Shown here piece by piece: positions 23,701 through 37,236 of a stretch of DNA of 64,000 nt. A program made the position numbers and the translations under genes. The notes under the pieces were generated by a model. It had not been told where the DNA came from. It saw only the letters and a program-made list of their open reading frames with translations, and did no database searches. The stretch's first letter is position 1; every line of letters begins with the position of its first letter. Source of the DNA: Sindora glabra (lineage: Eukaryota; Streptophyta; Magnoliopsida; Fabales; Fabaceae); contig CM035231.1 of assembly GCA_020226215.1 (NCBI GenBank), positions 54,464,876 to 54,528,875 of the forward strand. The letters run 5' to 3'.

Positions 23701-24749
23701 GTAATTTTGGACAACACAATTACTCACAGTGCATATCAGATAGTATTCGAAGCAGGCTCATCAACAAATAATTGCTGCCCCTTTCATCATTCAGGGAACC
23801 TCCATTTGTTACCCCCTCTGGATGCGTCTTCCTCCTCCTCTTATTGTGGCCTGCCAGGCGCCTACGGCAACTTCTCTTGCCTTCATCAAACTCTTGAAGA
23901 ACATGAAACCTGCCATACGTGCAAGAAATTCTACTCGATTGAGATGCAGAATTAAAAGTTCCAAAAAATCAGAATGTACCCAGCACAGCTTTTAAACTAC
24001 AAAAATAGAGTGGAAAGGAGGAAGGGGAGTTGTAAAAATTTGAAGAAACAAAGACCTAGGACTTCTCATATGTATTGAAACTTCTACAAAATTTGACATT
24101 TTGACGATCATATCTTAAAGCTAAATCGTGTCCTGAGAAATCATAATCTTGCAAACTTAACTAACCTGCTACACTGCTGACAGAAACGCTGCATGACATT
24201 TCCCACCAGGGCCTTGCTTGCCTTAGAATGCATATCACAGACCTTGTGCCGGCGGTAGTAATCCTTTGCATTACTAAGATCTGCCCGACAATCTTCAACC
24301 TGACAAACAGCACGGTTGTTCGAACTTGTCTCTACTACCTTGGTCTTCTTTCCACTTTTTATTTCCCCTTCCATGAAAGGGTAAATCTGGCCCCCTAGGT
24401 TCAAATTAAGAGAACCAGCTTCATCATTCATCTCTTCCTCTGTAGCTACCACAACAGCTCTCCTCCTTTTCTCCAATTCTCTCCTTTCTTTTCCCGGGTT
24501 CATATCATCAGAACCAGACCACAAACAGTTAGATACATTAGCTTTTGCAGGAATTTCTGGATCAGCAGGGAATAATCGCCTACTCCTACAATCAGATGGG
24601 TCTGAATTCAGCGGGCTGGCAGTAAAAAGATCGCCGTCCCATTCCCAATCATTCAAATCCCACTCCAAACTCTTCTTCCCAGCTGCCTTCATTTCTGGCA
24701 TCGCAGGTCCATACACATACTGGTTCTTTCCCCCAAATTTAGCCTCCAT
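17707..24749 (-). CDS. SPL1: SPL1/SPL12-like SBP-box transcription factor, frame broken by single-base indels in this sequence
   Basis: This is a nuclear zinc-binding regulator of GTAC-core promoters. Ten coding exons can be placed: 24749-24166, 23909-23728, 22691-22043, 21125-21051, 20973-20865, 20772-20655, 20522-20382, 19882-19732, 19135-18504 and 18168-17707, about 1033 residues, normal for the SPL1/SPL12 clade. Exons 1-2 encode a full SBP domain with two zinc sites (CQVEDC...CDMH and FCQQCSRFH...C) and the bipartite nuclear signal KRSCRRRLAGHNKRRRK. Exon 9 carries the ankyrin-like part (AGLTPLHVAAS). The last exon ends with the clade's hydrophobic VYRPVMLSMVTIAAVCVCVA segment and C-terminus. 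All splice sites are intact. The frame is broken near 22547(+1), 22272(+1), 20954(+1), 20514(-1), 19028(-1), 18953(+1), 18801(-1), 18669(+1) and 18521(-1), always by one base and without any nonsense substitution. I therefore favour sequence error over a true pseudogene, but either is possible. Long SPLs of this clade are usually not miR156 targets. Confidence 0.9.
18296..18407. mobile_element. Small MITE in the last SPL intron
   Basis: A perfect 15-bp inverted repeat, GCTACTTGCACAACC at 18296-18310 and GGTTGTGCAAGTAGC at 18393-18407, encloses about 80 bp. Size and ends are those of a MITE. I cannot assign a superfamily because no clear target duplication is visible. It lies between exon 9 and exon 10 of the SPL gene and does not touch a splice site. 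Confidence 0.65.
21767..21849. repeat. Compound homopolymer/microsatellite in an SPL intron
   Basis: Sixteen C are followed directly by seventeen A, G, ten A, (CA)n, and (GA)n. Such runs are prone to replication slippage and to sequencing error. It lies in the intron between SPL exons 3 and 4, in the middle of the zone of indels. Confidence 0.95.
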
Positions 24750-25270
24750 ATATCCGAGTCTTGAAACCCCAAATACAGTTTCAAATTCCCTGATTCCAAA
24801 TCTACCTAACTGAGCAAAATCACAGTAAACACAAATAAACTTCAATTTCACCCGTAATACAGTGACTTCAACTACTTGTACCTATCAGCTAGATAGAATT
24901 CATCCATTGACCCATCTAACATCCCCAAACAGTACAGAAGTACGACTAAGGATCCAACTAAGAGCATCTCAGCAAAACCCGCTAAAATTACCATAGAATT
25001 CCCCGAATTCATCGACAACCAGCCCCGAATCTCAAAATCCCAGCTTGATATCACAATTTCACATCATCCCAGCTCAATGTCAGAAGTACTCGAAAGCCGA
25101 CAAGTACAAAGATTAACACAAGTTTTTATGGAAAATTGGAAGCAACAGCAGAAGAGAACAAGTTGGCCGTATAAGAGTTTAGCTGGAAACTGGAAGAAGA
25201 ATACAGCAGAGATCGCCGGATAGAATAGAATATAGCTATAGGGGCCGGCCTTAAAAAGCATGCGTAACCG
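24750..25270 (-). promoter_or_regulatory. 5' leader and likely promoter of the SPL gene
   Basis: The DNA upstream of the SPL ATG on the minus strand has no other gene. A TATA-like CTATAGCTATATTC lies near 25220-25235, compatible with a transcript start around 25190. The minus-strand open frames at 24872-25261 are leader sequence without recognisable domains. Confidence 0.4.
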
Positions 25271-26435
25271 AGTTGCAGAGCGAAATTAGGAAAATGTTAG
25301 GAAAAGAGCGATAAAAATGCGTTGCTGTTCTAAGACAGTACACTGTATATTAGAGCCGAGCCTTGTATTTTACTCTCTCTCTCTCTCTCTTTATATTTTT
25401 TTGACGCCATGGCAAGGGAATCTAAGCACCACCCATCTACGCAAATTCTTTGTTCTCGATTCTCACTGTAAAAAAAAAAAAAATCAAAACCCTGTGAATT
25501 TTCTGAAACAAAGTTACAAAATTCTGCGGCCGGGCGTGAAAGTACGTTGTTGTTTTTCGTAGTTTGGTTTTATTTTGGTTTGCGGTTTCGAAGGTTAATA
25601 ATCTGGAAAGGTTGCGTCTAGGGATGACTCAGAAAGTGTCCTATACACGTAAGCAAGCAGTGATGTGTAGGGATAAAAATGTTCATGGCCCGATCGTCAA
25701 GTTTCGGATAAAACTTTCTATATATAATTATATAATATATAAATATAATGATATGAATCTGTGTTCATCCATTGAATTTTTAAACAATTTAATCTGATTT
25801 GATTAAATTATACATAATTAAAAATTATTATTATTTTAAATAAATTAAATAAATTTTATATAAAAATTATATATTTGAATAAGTAATAAAATACTTAAAT
25901 GAAAATGTATTACATGGGAAGCTTATTTTTATATGGGAGTGAATTATAATTATTAAATATAATTAAAATATAAAGTTATATAATTTTTTTAGTTATCATG
26001 TCATTATTATAATGATTATCAAATGATCACATGACCTTTGGTAATGATTTAATTCCAACTATAATTATAAAATTTGATAATCACATTTTATTCATCTTAT
26101 CTTTTACATAAAAATACATTTCTTATTTGATATGTCGCCTATATATAAAATATTTTGTTATACTAATTTAAGTATTATTATATCAATTAATTAAATATAA
26201 TTATTTTTTATAGTATATGATTATATTAATAAAATAAATTTATATACTTAAATCGAATCAAATTCAAATTTAATAGATATAATCATGATTTGAACTTCAC
26301 TTGACAATTAATAAAAAAATTTAATTAGTGTTTGAGTTATAAAAAAGTGTCCAAATTTATAATTTTAAGGTCAAATTAATTAAGTTAAATGAATTGTCAA
26401 CTCACTTATGTATTTAAATTCAAGAATATTAATAA
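25271..26435. other. AT-rich intergenic DNA
   Basis: A CT-rich microsatellite (TCTCTCTC) lies near 25370-25390. The open frames at 25317-25797 have no recognisable domain. After 25700 the sequence is almost entirely A/T. Confidence 0.4.
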
Positions 26436-27224
26436 TATGTTTGGTTGGATATAATATAATAAAATAAGAATGAGAACGTAATGGAAAGATAATTATGTTT
26501 AATTCAATAAAGAATGGAATAGATATTCTATTCCATTTTTATGTTTGATATAATAAATTTTTTATAAAATTGAATAAAAACTTATAAATAATAATATCTT
26601 TAAATTAAAAATAAAAGAAACTGTAAAAATTAATACATTTTTATCTAAAATAATAATGTTATTTTTATTTATTTATAATTTTATGTTTAAATATATAAAT
26701 AATTTATATTAAACAGATTAATTGATATATACCAAATTTAGTTTAAGATTATATTATATTAAAAAAATAATGGGTATGTTATATTTATTTACGCTATAAT
26801 TATAATATTATTAAAAAAATTAAATGACTTAATATTTATTTTATATTAATTAATATTGTACATTATTAAAAAATAAAATATAATATATTTGATAAAAAAT
26901 TAAAATATTTTCACAATTATAATAAAAATAATAAAAGATTTTTCAAAATGTACAATATTTCAACTATATTATCATATAAAAAAGAATAATTTAAAAAATT
27001 TAAAAATTTAATAAAAATAATATTATCAAAAATCCAATCCAAGAATGAAAAAATAAGTCATTACATTACTTTTGTAATGAAATGAATATTTTATCATTTG
27101 ATAGAATAATTATTTTTTAAGAAATGAAAATTTCCAATCTATAATAGCTACCAAATATATTTTTGAGATATTATTTTTTTTTATTTTAATTCTATCCGTA
27201 TTTCATTTTATCCAACCATACGTT
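26436..27224. mobile_element. MITE-like element of about 790 bp
   Basis: The left end, TATGTTTGGTTGGATATAAT, and the reverse complement of the right end, CGTATGGTTGGATAAAATGA, form a degenerate terminal inverted repeat. The interior is AT-rich, with repeated ATTCCAT/ATGGAAT motifs and no coding capacity. The TTTGGTTGG core resembles the ends of plant Harbinger and hAT elements. The target duplication is not resolved. Confidence 0.5.
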
Positions 27225-30200
27225 GCTCAAAGCTATTTTTCACTATTCCATGGCTGAAAGTGGGCCATAAGAACACGTGTTGGAGGGCATTTGCCGGTTA
27301 CCTCACTTGAACATCTATTTTCAACATTTAATTATTTTAACTTTTATAATTATTTTATAAATATTATAATTATTATATAAAAATTAGAAAATTTCTAATA
27401 TAACTTTTATTGAATTCATCCTTATTAATTTTTGTTATTATTTTTTATTTAAAACTAATAAGATAATTTGCAGCTGCATAATATGTCAGAAACGAAGAAT
27501 TTTTAGTTAGTCAATAATTATATATTTTAAACATTTATTATTAATAAAAATTAAAATAAATATAAGAAATAACTATTAGAAAATTATTATATTTATTCTA
27601 CTTTAATATTTATTTTAATTTTATTAATACTAAATATATAAATTATAGGCCCACGTGGCCAACCAAAAATTGCTCCGTCAGGCGTGGCAGCTACACTGCC
27701 ACGGCGTCAACTACAAAATACAACATCGTAATGATCAAAACGGCATCAAGACGGTATGATAGCTACCGTTTTGACTGTGGGTCCTTCGTGAAAGCGACCG
27801 TTCTAGTCCGGTATTCAACCCATGGCTTGAGTTATTCTTTTCCTAAATTCCAATTAAACGGTGGACGCGTTTGTATCTGTTCGGTTCGTGTTACGGGTCC
27901 AACATGAATCATCAATGTCACATTGGCCCCACCATTTTTGACAAAATAAAAAGGTTATGGTAGCAATTAGGAATAGGAATGATATGATTTATTGCTATTG
28001 ATGATAATTTATTTCTATTTGACTCATTATTAATATTTTTTTATATGAACCATGTAATATTTAATAAATTATATTAAACTTTTACTTAATATGGATTTAA
28101 GTTGTGTGGACTTAATATAAGATCAAAACTCTCCCAACGTAGGGTAATTTAATGGATTGATTTGCACATCTCTATAGGTTGGCTTGCACGGACCGATCTA
28201 TTTGAGCCTAATTTGTTAAGGCCTGTATTTTATGTAGGTATATTTTAATTAATCTGGTCAACATAAAAGATTACAAAATTTATGAATTTTATCTTATAAA
28301 TGGATTTGATTTGTTGGTCGGCCTATGATCTACATTGGTCTAATTCACATGGACCAAGCCCATTTAAGTCCATATTTTTATAGGTTTAGTTTTAGTATGT
28401 TCGGAATGTAAAAAAATTCATGGGCTGAAGGCCGATTAAGCACTCTTATCCTAATAATAATTTTTTTTATTTATAAAAGTCGAACTCAAGATTTTACTTA
28501 AAAGAACTAAATTCCTAATTACTCGAATTAATTATCATTGATATTATTAATATTATTTTATTTGTATATTTATAACAAATAATAATATCAAAATTTCTTT
28601 CATTTCATATCTTGAGATTTATACGAGAATAATATATTAAAAATTTAAATTGTTAATACTTTTCTCATGTATTAAAAATTAAAATATGATGCATGAATAT
28701 GATTGATTCTAAATAGTCCTAATAAACATTTATTATATTTTTGGTTCAAGGAAGGATTTGTGGACCTTTGATATAGTAACTCAGATAATATGATGTTTTA
28801 AGAATTTGATTAAACCGAACTTCACGGAAGCAATAAGTCTGTCGACAATCATTGAATTTCATCTCGTATGATGTCAGGGGTGAAAGTATCAAAATAAGAG
28901 TTCGATCTTCAATAAATAGGATTGGAGGTCGGAAAGTCATACATAAACTTCTTATTGTTGACCTTCCTTGTTAAAGTGAGCAAAGGGATTGTAAGCCTTC
29001 CGTGGAACACAAACCCTCGTAGAATTAACCAAATGCACCAATCACCGTATCTTATATCTTTTGCCTCCACTCAGTCCATTGACTTGAGCTCCTCTGTATA
29101 AATTATTAGAAAAGATTATGTCATATTATTAATATAATAACTTATTAATATATTATTAAATTTAATTATATATTAAATTTATTTTTAAGTTAAATTTAAT
29201 ATTTTACATAATAATAAAATAATCAGACATAACAATATATTACATAGTAATGTACCATAACTAATTTTTAAGTCATTAGCCTTATCTTTAGTGACCTACA
29301 CTAACCATCCTTTAAAAGCCTTTTGCAAGTTCTAATGAGATGATAGAGGAAGGAGGCCATGTAATGCACTGAAATCATTTAAAAGCATCCCTTTTACCTT
29401 GGCCAGCAAAATCAGGTAAGGATTGTTTACTCTTTAATTTCACATAAATCATACTTCAAGATTTCATTATTGTGGTTACATTTCGGTCCTTTGAACCCTT
29501 TCCAAAAGAGGAATCGTGTATTTATTTTATATTACATATATTATGAACAAAAAAAAAAGAATTAATGTGGCATTTACTTGTTACAAACAATTGTCTCATC
29601 GCTACTGTTTGCATACTAACCTTTTAATAACGGAAAATTGTAAAATACTTCCTTAAGTTTTGAAATAATTGAATTTTACTCCCTTTAACTTTAAAATTTT
29701 TTAAATCATCTCCTTAAATTATATGAAATTTAGAATTAACAACAACTATCAACTTAATTAATCATTTTGTTAAATTACATAAATTTTTTATAATCTTTTT
29801 TCAATAAAAAATTATAATATTATAACATGGTAGTTTATCTTATTATTTTTTTAACAAATAACTTTTATGTTATATAATTAATAAGTTGTAAATTAGATAT
29901 AAAGAATTTTATTTACATACTAAAACTAAATTATGAAATTATATGTGAAAAATGACAAAATGAACCAACATGCTATAATATTATGCTTCCTATTTAAAAA
30001 GTTTATAAAAAGTTACTTTAATTTGATAAAATGATTAATTAAGTTAACAATGAAACCTAATTTCGAATTTTATAAAATTTAAAGGGATAATTTTCAAAAT
30101 TTTAAAATAGAAAGAGGCAAAATCCAATCACTTAAAAATTAAGGAAATTATTTTATATTTTTCTCTTTTAATAATAATAAAGTAACAATTATATTATTAA

Positions 30201-30582
30201 GATTATTGATGTTGCAGTTAGTATTTTTAATAATGCGTGCTTTAGTATTTATTCTGTTCTTTGAAACTTTTCTTCTTATGTTATCCGTACGTTCGAACTC
30301 ATAAAATTATTGATATAGGGTTGGGGCCTAACTTAATTTTAGACCCAGTTCCATCCTAAAAGAGAAGAGATTAACTAAGTAATTATTAAATCCAGGGATT
30401 GGGCATAAATAGAAGTTTAGATCTTATTTTATAACCAAAATAAACTTGGACTTAAATGTTTGAAATCAGACTGATCCGGTCCTGTATTTACGTATTAAAT
30501 ATTTTATCTTATTTATATATATTGTACATTCATTATATAATATAAACCTTAATTAATAAAATTTAGATAAAATTACATACTT
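27225..30582. other. Intergenic DNA with a GC-richer islet at 27650-27900
   Basis: No gene is visible. 27650-27900 stands out with a CCACGTGG palindrome near 27652, the hairpin CGTGGCAG-5 nt-CTGCCACG at 27683-27703, and a second inverted pair CAAAACGG/CCGTTTTG at 27736-27773. 28150-28440 contains GCTTGCACGGACC and GGCCGATTAAGCACTC, which look like degraded hAT-MITE ends. The 64-codon open frame at 28746-28940 (-) has no recognised domain. Confidence 0.4.
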
Positions 30583-31912
30583 TAGTCCTATTTTGTGAAA
30601 ATAACTAATAAATGAGCTGATATCTGATAAGATAGTTCGTAAGTAATAAGTAAATTGATAACTGATAGCTGATAAGTCAACTGATTGTTTAAGAAAGTAT
30701 TTTACAAAATTAATTGTTAAACTAATTGAAATTATAAAATGATATTAAAGGAGATATTAATATAAATATATATATAATTAAAATAATTTATATTTATTTA
30801 AAAATTAAATTATATTAATGTAATTAAGAAGTTTAAAATAAAAATATAATATTTAATATTTAAATAATTATATTTTATAAATTTATATATTTATTTACTT
30901 ACATAATTTTATTTTATTATTATTTATAACAAAATTATAATTACTTAAATTATAGTTAATTATGTTTTATGATATTATTTATTTATTTACATACATATTT
31001 TTATATATTTATAATTTAAAATTAGGATATAACCATGTTAAAATTAGGTTAGCTATATTTTATTAAAAATATTTAGATTTATATTATAAATGGTATAGGT
31101 TGTAAATTAATAAAAAAATAAATTTGAAAAGAATTTGAATAAATAATAGTTTATAAATTATAAGTTATTCCAGATTAAAAGTGCTTAACGGACGGACGGA
31201 CTGGGCCAAAATTCGTTTTGGTTCGGTCCGCTTAGAAACAAGTCTAAACTAGTCGATTTAGTCCGGTTCGCAAGCCCACTAGATCAGACCATGGACTAGT
31301 TCATTTTTTTTTATATTTTAACTTATATTTTATCATTTATCATCTGTTATATTTTTATATTTATTATTCTATTTTTATGTATATAAATTTTATTTTTATA
31401 TTTATATATATTTTTATATTTATTAATTTTGTTATTTATTTTTATTTTTATTATGTTTAATTATTTTAAATATTTGTGTTCAATTTTTTTGATAATTGAA
31501 TTGTATTTTATATTAAATTATAATATAAAAATAATTTATAATTTATTTTTTTAAAATATAATTATCATTTAATTATTAAATATAATTTTTTAAAAAAAAT
31601 AGGGATTGATTCGTTTAGACCCGTGGACGAGTCCGTTTTGGTTTGCAGCTTGCACGAACCAATCCATTTAGGATCATTTTTTAACGGGGCTAAATTTTTA
31701 AGTCCGGTCCTTATAAAGCTCGCGGACCAGTTTGTTTAGCTCGCAAATTTTTGGTCCGTTAAGCACCCCTATTGCAGATAATTTATTAAATTAGAACTTA
31801 TTTTTTATAATAAGTTAGTGTAAGAAATACTTTTGAAAGTTACCTTATAACTTATTGACCTAAGTCAATAAGTTATAAGCCTATTTATTTGTTGCATGAA
31901 ATGAGACCTTTA
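30583..31912. repeat. DNA-transposon-like repeat, copy A (interrupted)
   Basis: This is a non-coding element of about 730 bp after removing the insertion at 31179-31774. It is homologous along its length and in the same orientation to copy B at 53967-56350. Its ends are a degenerate inverted repeat, left AGTCCTATTTTGTG and right (reverse complement) AGGTCTCATTTCATGCAA, and TGATAAG/CTTATTA-type motifs repeat near both ends, typical of plant hAT MITEs. The two copies alone define the family inside this window. Confidence 0.65.
31179..31774. mobile_element. hAT-like MITE nested in repeat copy A
   Basis: This 596-bp element carries GTGCTTAACGGAC near its left end and its inverse GTCCGTTAAGCAC near its right end. 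GGACCGG/CCGGTCC-type motifs just inside the ends are separated by an AT-rich core. The flanks CAGATTAA and CAGATAAT look like a decayed 8-bp target duplication. Copy B of the host repeat lacks this sequence at the matching position, so the insertion is directly supported by an empty site. Confidence 0.75.
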
Positions 31913-33861
31913 TCTACATATAGTTTTATATTTTTTCATTTAATTTATTTGAAATTTTAAGTATTACAATTCACTTATTACTCTTTTCAAACGCTTTGGC
32001 CAACTAAATTATTTTTTATCTAAAATTTAACAAAAAAACTCACATATATTATATGTAATCTTTATTTCTTTAAAATTTGACTCAATTTGATACTTACATA
32101 ACTTATTTACTTTGAAAAAGTCATATTTGACACCTTATAGTTAGCAAACATAGATTAATGTCTTGTTTAATAATTAATTAATTACATTAGTTATTAGTAG
32201 AGTAAATTAGTTATTAATTAATAGCTGATTTGATTAGCTAATATTATTAATTATTCAAATAAATATATTTAATAAAATTAGTTATTTATTATTACTTGTT
32301 TACATATAAACTGATATATAAGAGTATAAATATATTTTATAATTTATTTCAGTATATATGTGTGTGTTTGTATGTATGTATGTATGTATATATGTATGTA
32401 TAAATTGTAATTTTATTAATTTTTACTTTTTAATGTAAGAAGAATTTTAATCCATTAAATAATTACATGATAAAGTATTTTACATATTATAATAATTATT
32501 TTATTAAAATATTAATTTTACTATAAAAATTTAAATAATTATTTATTATTTACAAAGAAATTATTTTATTCTAATATATATTAGATTAATACATATATGA
32601 CTAAGAACAATTATAATTGTTAAAAGGACTCATTTGATCCATTCACGAACAAATCCACGCAAACCAGTTCTAAATGAATCAAACTTAAGAAAATGGTGGA
32701 TTCTCTAAATAAGAGTTTGAATCTTAAAGATTACAAAATAAGTTAACAAATGTTTGCTTTTTCTAAAAAATAATTTAAAATATTTTAAAACTAAAACAAT
32801 AATTATTAATTAAAAAATTACATATTTGATACATTCTTGATCCACATAAATAATTTAAAATTAAATAAATTATAATAAAATTAATTAATTTTAACATTAT
32901 TAATTTCAAAGTAAAATTATTAACTTAAAAATAATTTATTTAAGTTGAATTGATTAAAAAGATTAAGAATTGAGTTAGTAAGTAAGTATTAAATTGATTG
33001 ACTGAATATTTATACAATGTATTAATTTAGTTTAAAGGTGAAAATATAAAAAAATAATAAAAAAAGAATGCAAACTTCTCTGTGGATTGTCTAGTTTGCA
33101 CTACATGGGTTGTAGACTCAACGAATCAAACCATTTTATATTCACATTTAAATAAATTTGTTTTTTATGAGTTTTAGTTCACATTTTTTAAAAACTCATG
33201 GATTTATTCGTGACCTTGCATCTATTTCAACAACTCTGTATACAATGATATAGTGACTAAGTATTAAGCATTATATGCTAATAAGCATGGGTTTAATTCT
33301 TCTCATTAATAATTTTAATAAATAATAATAATGATAATGATAATTATTATTATATAATTTAAGGATTTTTTCTACGTGTATAGATATTTAATGAAACATT
33401 TATGTTTTAAAATGTTGAAATCATTAACATTTTCACATTACTTGATTAGAAATAAATAGTTTGATTGAATCGGCTATTTACCAAATACACTGATTGATTA
33501 AGTCAATAAATTAAAGTTGATGAAAAAATTATTTGTCAAATACTCTTTAAATTGCAAAAGATAAAATTCTAATAGAATTATGATTTTTTGGCATCATTTA
33601 ATTCGAGTGAGCATCAAATTAAATTAAAATTTAGAGAAATAAAAATTATAGACAATGAACATGAATTTTCTATTAATTTTTGGATGGAAAATAACTTAGA
33701 TAAGTAAAGTGTTAACAATTAAAATTATAAAACAATAAATTGTAACATTTAAAATTATACATGAATTAAGTTAAAAATGCGAAACTACATATGGGTAAAT
33801 TATAATTTTCTCTGAAAATTAATATATGCATACAATATTTTCATTTCTCCAAATTTTTTTG

Positions 33862-33940
<79 letters not shown>

Positions 33941-36461
33941 CCATATATATATATTTAATTATATTATATTATATATTAAAATTTGAACTAATTAAACATA
34001 TGTTTGAATACCTACTTTGAAAAATGATCAGATTCGAACATACAAAATATTTGAAGATCTGAACGGAGCTAGACTTGGACCAAACAATGATGCCTTATGT
34101 TAACGTCGGATTGACCAACTCGGTCCAAATTTTGCTTATTCTCAATTTGTGCATTAAGCTTCTTATCACACCCCACGTCACAAAAAGAATATTTCTATTG
34201 TTAACATTTAACTTAAAATAAAGCTTTTTTGATGATAAATTACTGGTGAAATTGTTCTTTAACTATAGTTTCTCATTTTTTTAAAATGGATTTCTATAAT
34301 TTAAAAAATTTCAATTGAATGCTCCTACTTTTATTTAATTTCTAATTGAATCCTTAGACATGACAAATGATATGCTAACTGAACTTAAAACATGTTAATT
34401 TAAAACTGCTACATAAACTTAGCAAATTGCACGTTGTGTGCTCATACTTTCACAAATTTTATAAATAGGTCCCTGCATATATTTTTTTAAAATATTGAAT
34501 TAGGTCACTAATTAAAATGAAGAAATAAGACAAAAAAAAAGAAAGATAAAAAATAATAAAATAAAATGATTAAATTGAAGTTTTAGAATTAAATTGAGAT
34601 ACACTTAATATATATTAAATAATTAAAATAATATTTCAAATATACTACTATTAGATTGTAATATAATTAATTTAGAATTATTTCACCATTTTGATCACAA
34701 AGCAAGCTAAATACTTATTAAACTATTTTAGTTTTTAGCATAAAAAATAAATGAATTATATATGTAGATTTAATATATTTTATTCAAATTACTTACTGAG
34801 TATTAAACTTTCCTTAATTTATGACAAAATCTTAATTTTAATTTTGCTAAATGATGTAATAGTCTTAATAATTAATTAGATTCTAAATTAATAGTAGTAT
34901 ATTTAAAATATCATTTAAATTATTCTAATTGTTTAATATTTATTAATCCCACCTCAATTTCAATGATACTAAATCCAAAATTTAGATTCAATTATTGTAT
35001 TTTAATATTTTTTTCATTTTTTATTTTCTCTTCTTTCTTCAGTTAAATGAGGGACCAATTTAAAATTTTTAAAAAGTATAGGAATCTATTTAAAAAATCT
35101 ATAAAAGTATAAAAACCTACAGTATTTATTGAGCTTATAACAACTTTGAGTTGATATATTTTAAACCCAGTCAATAAATTATTTACTATGTCATTTAAAA
35201 TTAATGGCAAACAATGGTATGAATCCAATTACAAATTAAATGAAAGTATAAGTACTAAAATTAAAAATTTTAAACTACAAAGATTCATTTAGGAAAAATG
35301 AAAATCTATAGAGATTTAGAGTATAATTTTACCTAAATTATGATTCATAACATGTTAGTCACATTTTTTTTCACATTAAAAGAAAAGACAAATATGGAAA
35401 TTAAACATTTTATTTCCTTTAATGATATTCATAGGGCTTTAAGTTTAGAGTTTCTTTGACATTGAAAGAAAATTAAATGTGTCATTACTCATCATGGTTA
35501 AGGAAAGATAAAATCCACTTAAAAATATGTGTAGGAGATTATTCTCCTTTTCATAGTAATTTGACAATAAATCTCACCATTACTGCAAAAGGAGGGGAAC
35601 CTCACATGTATTAGAGATAATAGGCATAGGCGGACAAACAACGGTGACTCAATATACAAGTCAAAAGAATTTTATCTTAAAGTGGACGAGGAATTTGGAA
35701 TTTATTCTAAATAACTTTAGTTGAAAACAAATTAAATTGATTGAGGAAAATTAATTATATTATTGAGATGGCGCGTGTGACCATGATCTTTTCAAATGTC
35801 ATCATTATTTGATAAAGTTAATAAAGATTTTTTGTTGTAATGATTGTAACTCTTGATTTAAAAAGTAACATAATTTATTTATCATGATTCATGTGTTTCA
35901 CTAGCTGAATATATTCCTGCGGAGTTTAGAATAGTGTTTTGACAAAGCCATTTGTGGTATGATTGTGTGAATGTTTTGAAATTTGATTCGAAGTTGAGAA
36001 TAGTATTTTGAAATTGCACTTTCAATACAGTTTCTTATTAACTATTTATGTAAATTACCTTCTCATAATTTTTTTTAAGAATCTTGATTATTGCAATTCA
36101 TCTTTCAATTGTCTTTACCATGCGTAGATGAGATACTCAGAAAGAGTCATCTTCGTTATTATTATTATTTTTTGGTCAAAATATCCATTATTAATGATGA
36201 AAAAGAATCGAATTACTTGATATAAATGGTTCCTCCCTCAAACTTACCTCTATTAATAATCTTACCAGTATGACAACATCCTGTTGGCTTGTTACTCTTC
36301 TTAATTCACTTAATATATGGTTCTAATCATAATTAATAAATACAAATCTTAATGTATCATGTTATTAACTAAGAAAGTTGGATAAATAATCAGCAATTAT
36401 CAAGATGCACTATATTATGATATATTAATAACTTTAAATCATTATATTTCATTCAGCTTGT
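31913..36461. other. AT-rich intergenic DNA
   Basis: No gene is visible. It contains a (TATG)n-type tract at about 32360-32402 and the long TA tract listed separately. Phrases such as CGAACAAATCCACGCAAACC near 32645 resemble worn hAT-MITE ends. Open frames at 33826-34020 and 35043-35228 are products of repeats or low complexity. Confidence 0.4.
33863..33937. repeat. (TA)n microsatellite, 75 bp
   Basis: An uninterrupted TA run. The open frame across it (poly Ile-Tyr) is meaningless. Confidence 0.97.
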
Positions 36462-37236
36462 ATGGTGCTACACACATTAATAAATTTAAATTTTTAGATT
36501 CAATGATATAGTATAATAATGGTGTATGAAATCGTTTTACTTCAATAATAACATTTTTTTCTCACTTTTTGCACATTACGAAAAAAAACAGTTACACAGT
36601 TTTTATAAACTGATGAATGGTGCTACACACATTAATAAATTTAAATTTTTAGATTCAATGATATAGTATAATAATGGTGTATGAAATCGTTTTACTTCAA
36701 TAATAACATTTTTTTCTCACTTTTTGCACATTACGAAAAAAAACAGTTACACAGTTTTTATAAACTGATGAATGGTGCTACACACATTAATAAATTTAAA
36801 TTTTTAGATTCAATGATATAGTATAATAATGGTGTATGAAATCGTTTTACTTCAATAATAACATTTTTTTCTCACTTTTTGCACATTACGAAAAAAAACA
36901 GTTACACAGTTTTTATAAACTGATGAATGGTGCTACACACATTAATAAATTTAAATTTTTAGATTCAATGATATAGTATAATAATGGTGTATGAAATCGT
37001 TTTACTTCAATAATAACATTTTTTTCTCACTTTTTGCACATTACGAAAAAAAACAGTTACACAGTTTTTATAAACTGATGAATGGTGCTACACACATTAA
37101 TAAATTTAAATTTTTAGATTCAATGATATAGTATAATAATGGTGTATGAAATCGTTTTACTTCAATAATAACATTTTTTTCTCACTTTTTGCACATTACG
37201 AAAAAAAACAGTTACACAGTTTTTATAAACTGATGA
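36462..37236. repeat. Tandem array, five identical 155-bp units
   Basis: The unit starts ATGGTGCTACACACATTAAT and recurs at 36462, 36617, 36772, 36927 and 37082, exactly 155 bp apart, ending at 37236 after five full units. I see no substitution or indel between copies. The unit is AT-rich, contains TTGCACATTACGAAAAAAAA, and has no open frame or transposon ends. Confidence 0.97.

Noticed and set aside
33826..34020. 64-codon open frame of alternating Ile and Tyr
   Set aside because: It is the translation of a TA repeat.
36462..37236. Reading the regular 155-bp array as a CRISPR-like array
   Set aside because: The units are directly abutting and identical, with no unique spacers, and the sequence is plant nuclear DNA.
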